Assembly: GCA_030267565.1 (NCBI GenBank)
Contig: BRXU01000035.1
Coordinates: 465,001 to 529,000 of the forward strand
From: Pleodorina starrii
Lineage: Eukaryota; Chlorophyta; Chlorophyceae; Chlamydomonadales; Volvocaceae
Direction of reading: 5' to 3'
DNA: 64,000 nt
Shown: positions 61,818 to 64,000 of the stretch, piece after piece
How positions within the stretch are numbered: the stretch's first letter is position 1
How the letters are laid out: the number at the start of each line of letters is the position of its first letter
Made by a program: the position numbers and the translations under genes
Notes under the pieces: model-generated
Told to the model about the DNA's origin: nothing
The model's database searches: none
Seen by the model: only the letters and a program-made list of their open reading frames with translations

Positions 61818-64000
61818 ATGAGGCCCGGCGCTGCCATGATACATCTGCATTTTGTTAGCTTGATCATCGCAGTTATACTTTGCGCATCCATATCCTTCGG
61901 AAGCGACGGGCACATCGTGGACATTACAGATGGTCGAACCCTGGCACTCTCACTGGCGGATCCCCAAGTTACTACAATCATAATAAATTCATCCTTCACA
62001 GTTAACGACATGCATTGGCTTGGAATCGGCAGTATTCCCATATTGGTCAATCGAAACGTCAGCATTATGGGCGCGCCGGAGCTTGTTGCTGCTGGCGACC
62101 TGCCTGCGTTGGACCTCGCTTACGTCAAGGAAAAGGTATGGGTTAACTGCATACGGAACACTCCACGATTACATGTGGTCGGACAAAAGCAAAGTGGCTT
62201 AATTGCATATAACCACTGCGCGACCAGCGGTGGGCACTTGCAGGCGCCGTCTCCCGCCCACGCGGTGCCCGCCACCACTTCCCGTCGCACAAATAAACCA
62301 TGCTTACTCGAGGGTGGCGGATGGATTCTGTCGGTTATTTTACGGAAGGGTACGCGAAGTGCTAGATAGAGATGACCAGCGAGCCCCTCCATACGTTCCG
62401 TCCTCCGATTGGGTGCCTCCCAATCATACATCGGGGGCTCACTGCAACCGCCATTCATTATACTCACGTCGTTGCACTTCTGTGGTGTGAACGGATGTCG
62501 ACGACGCAAGCGTCGACGGCGACGGCGACGGCTCGTGTCTTCGCTGGCAGTAGAAAGTTGGTTGGCGGCGCCCGCCGCCGCAATGACCGCCAGAGCAGCC
62601 GCCTGCCGCCGTCTCCACATCGCGTCACGTCACGTCACGTCGCGCGGCCCAACCTCTACTTGGTGTACGTACCTCTTCGCGCATTGCTCCAGGCCTCATC
62701 AACTGATTACGAGCAGCCACGCACGCAATCATCATACAAACACGCACCTGCGAATAATCTCGCCGTGCCCAGGGCGCGCGGCGGGCTCGCGCCGCCGGGC
62801 GGCCGCTGTCGGCGCATCGACTTCACTTCACATAGCAGCCGGCACATCAACTCCCCCAATACACACTCCCTAACCGACCTACGCCACCATCATCGGTCCA
62901 CGCACATACGGGAAATGAACACGTACCGCACCCATACGTATGCGGGCCCTTTCATGGCCCTTTCCACGTATCCCCAAGACGGATGTATGCTGTTGGGTTC
63001 GTTGGGGGGTGCGACCGCAAGCTCACGCGCGCCGCCGGCCCTTCCTCCGCCCTTCCTCCGCCCTTCCTCCGCCCTTCCTCCGCCCTTCCTCCGCCCTTCC
63101 TCCGCCCTTCCATCTGCACGTGTGTGCATGTGTGGGCACGTGTGTGTGGGCACGCAGGTTCGGCTGGCTGGCGGCGTGTGGCTGAGCCTGCGGGATGTGG
63201 TGCTGGTGCGCTACCGCGAGGATGTGCCCTCCTCCACCCCGGGGCTGGACCTGCTGGCGCGAACCACCGACCCGCAACCCGCGTTCGTGCGCCTGGACAG
63301 CGTCCCACTGGTCAATCGGATGTGCTTCCCGATCATTTGGTCACGACTGGTGAGGGATAGGGACAGAGCCACGCGGGCTCGCGGGGGCGGCCGCTGTGCG
63401 TCTACGGTGTATGCACGCATGTACACGCATCTACCGGATTACCGGTACATCGTTACATTGGAAAATCCCTCACATGCGGGAAGCCACGTGTGGGAAGTAA
63501 CATGTGGAAAGCCACATGCGGGAAAACCCACATCCCGCAACAGCAAGCAAGCCGTTGCGTGCGTGCTCTGCTGCCACGGCCCGCGGCGACTGAACACAAA
63601 CCTACACGCATTGACCCCTGCACCCACCCACCGCAGAGTGTCACGCAGCTTGATAAGCAGCGGCCTCAGGAGCTATATCCGGGTCGCCAGAACTGCTCCT
63701 ACGACCTGCAGCAACCCCCCGGCTGCGTCAACGGCTCCACTGCGCCCTACCTGCGCCGCTGCTGGGCCACCCTGCGTATGTACTGGGACGTGGCCACCAT
63801 GGGATTTGCCTACGGACCCACGGGTCGGCCCGAAGCCACCAACTACTACGTCGTCATCCGGAACTCGTCGCTGCTGTGCGCCCGTATTATGCCCGAGGAT
63901 TGCGCGAACCGGTACGGCCCGATCGCCTGCTACTACACCATTTTCCCCAAGAACAACGGCACGTCGGCGGCGGCGGCAGCGGCGGCGGCGGCGGCGGACG
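61818..64000 (+). CDS. Predicted secreted or membrane protein, three exons visible, 3' end outside window
   Basis: Exons: 61818-62135, 63158-63349 and 63637 to the edge, all joining in phase 0 with GT-AG introns (AAAAG|GTATGG, CACGCAG|GTTCGG, CGACTG|GTGAGG, ACCGCAG|AGTGTC). The ATG at 61818, or a second at 61836, gives a hydrophobic signal peptide (FVSLIIAVILCAS). The mature part begins with DITDGRTLALSL and alternating hydrophobic stretches (TTIIINSSF, PILVNRNVSIMG, VWLSLRDVVLV) like beta-helix repeats. Exon 3 has several Cys and N-glycosylation sites (NCS, NGS, NSS, NGT). It ends in an Ala-coding GCG run. From memory the pattern resembles the extracellular part of large volvocine protein families, some with kinase or cyclase domains, but this is unchecked. 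No function is assigned. Confidence 0.7.
62136..63157 (+). other. Intron 1 with an 11-bp minisatellite
   Basis: This 1,022-bp interval is read as an intron from the consensus GTATGG donor, the CACGCAG acceptor and preserved phase. It contains about 6.6 copies of CCTTCCTCCGC at 63040-63112, a CGTCA repeat near 62625-62640 and CGACG-rich simple sequence near 62497-62530. Plus and minus open stretches inside it are low-complexity and not supported as exons. Confidence 0.65.
63350..63636 (+). other. Intron 2
   Basis: 287 bp between GTGAGG and CCGCAG with exon phase kept. It holds several imperfect copies of a CACATG(C/T)GGGAA motif at about 63465-63540, some partly self-complementary. Confidence 0.7.
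63963..64000 (+). repeat. GCG-rich trinucleotide run in exon 3
   Basis: A run of GCG/GCA codons encodes polyalanine at the window edge (after NNGTS). Such runs are common linkers in volvocine extracellular proteins. Confidence 0.8.

Noticed and set aside
62120..62873. ORFs within intron 1 on both strands
   Set aside because: Low-complexity sequence, no splice or domain support, and the flanking exons join in phase without them.

Overview
The window is almost wholly repetitive nuclear DNA, most likely subtelomeric, from a volvocine green alga (Chlamydomonas or a close relative). The evidence is degenerate TTTTAGGG-type telomere repeats (the Chlamydomonas motif), GC-rich coding sequence with short GT-AG introns, and two retroelement types known from this group: a LINE with two endonucleases (Dualen/RandI type) and a tyrosine-recombinase retroelement whose recombinase lies on the opposite strand (Kangaroo/PAT/TOC3 type). 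Species is inferred; no database search was possible.

Layout. 1-299: an 8-bp microsatellite. 300-401: degenerate telomere-like DNA, in the orientation opposite to that expected for a chromosome end on the left. 402-39828: a tandem satellite with a strict 179-bp period, about 180 monomers, interrupted once by a 7,169-bp Ty3/gypsy chromovirus-like LTR retrotransposon (23701-30869). That element has one visible difference between its 374-bp LTRs, a 5-bp target duplication, and gag and pol in one frame separated by a single UAG. 39829-51484: a LINE on the minus strand with one ORF of about 3,750 codons (multi-pass hydrophobic region, Josephin-like cysteine protease, APE endonuclease, reverse transcriptase, RNase H, zinc knuckle, restriction-like endonuclease). 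51485-61163: a tyrosine-recombinase retroelement with split direct repeats (A1-ORFs-B1-A2-recombinase-B2). It carries a gag-like ORF with a CCCH finger, an RT-RNase H-Dam-like ORF broken by one frameshift, and a minus-strand recombinase. 61164-61817: a gap without recognised coding sequence. 61818-64000: the first three exons of the only host-type gene, a predicted secreted or membrane protein that runs off the right edge.

How the parts relate. The satellite was present first. The LTR element inserted cleanly, and removing it plus one target copy restores the 179-bp register exactly. The LINE 3' tail abuts the satellite, and no satellite is seen beyond its other side. The recombinase element abuts, or was inserted into, the LINE 5' untranslated region. 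No tRNA, rRNA, CRISPR or bacterial-type operon was found. The points most worth a second look are a Dam-like methyltransferase domain in two unrelated retroelements, the in-frame UAG between gag and pol, the transmembrane and Josephin-like modules in the LINE, and nested multi-monomer duplications in an indel-free satellite.
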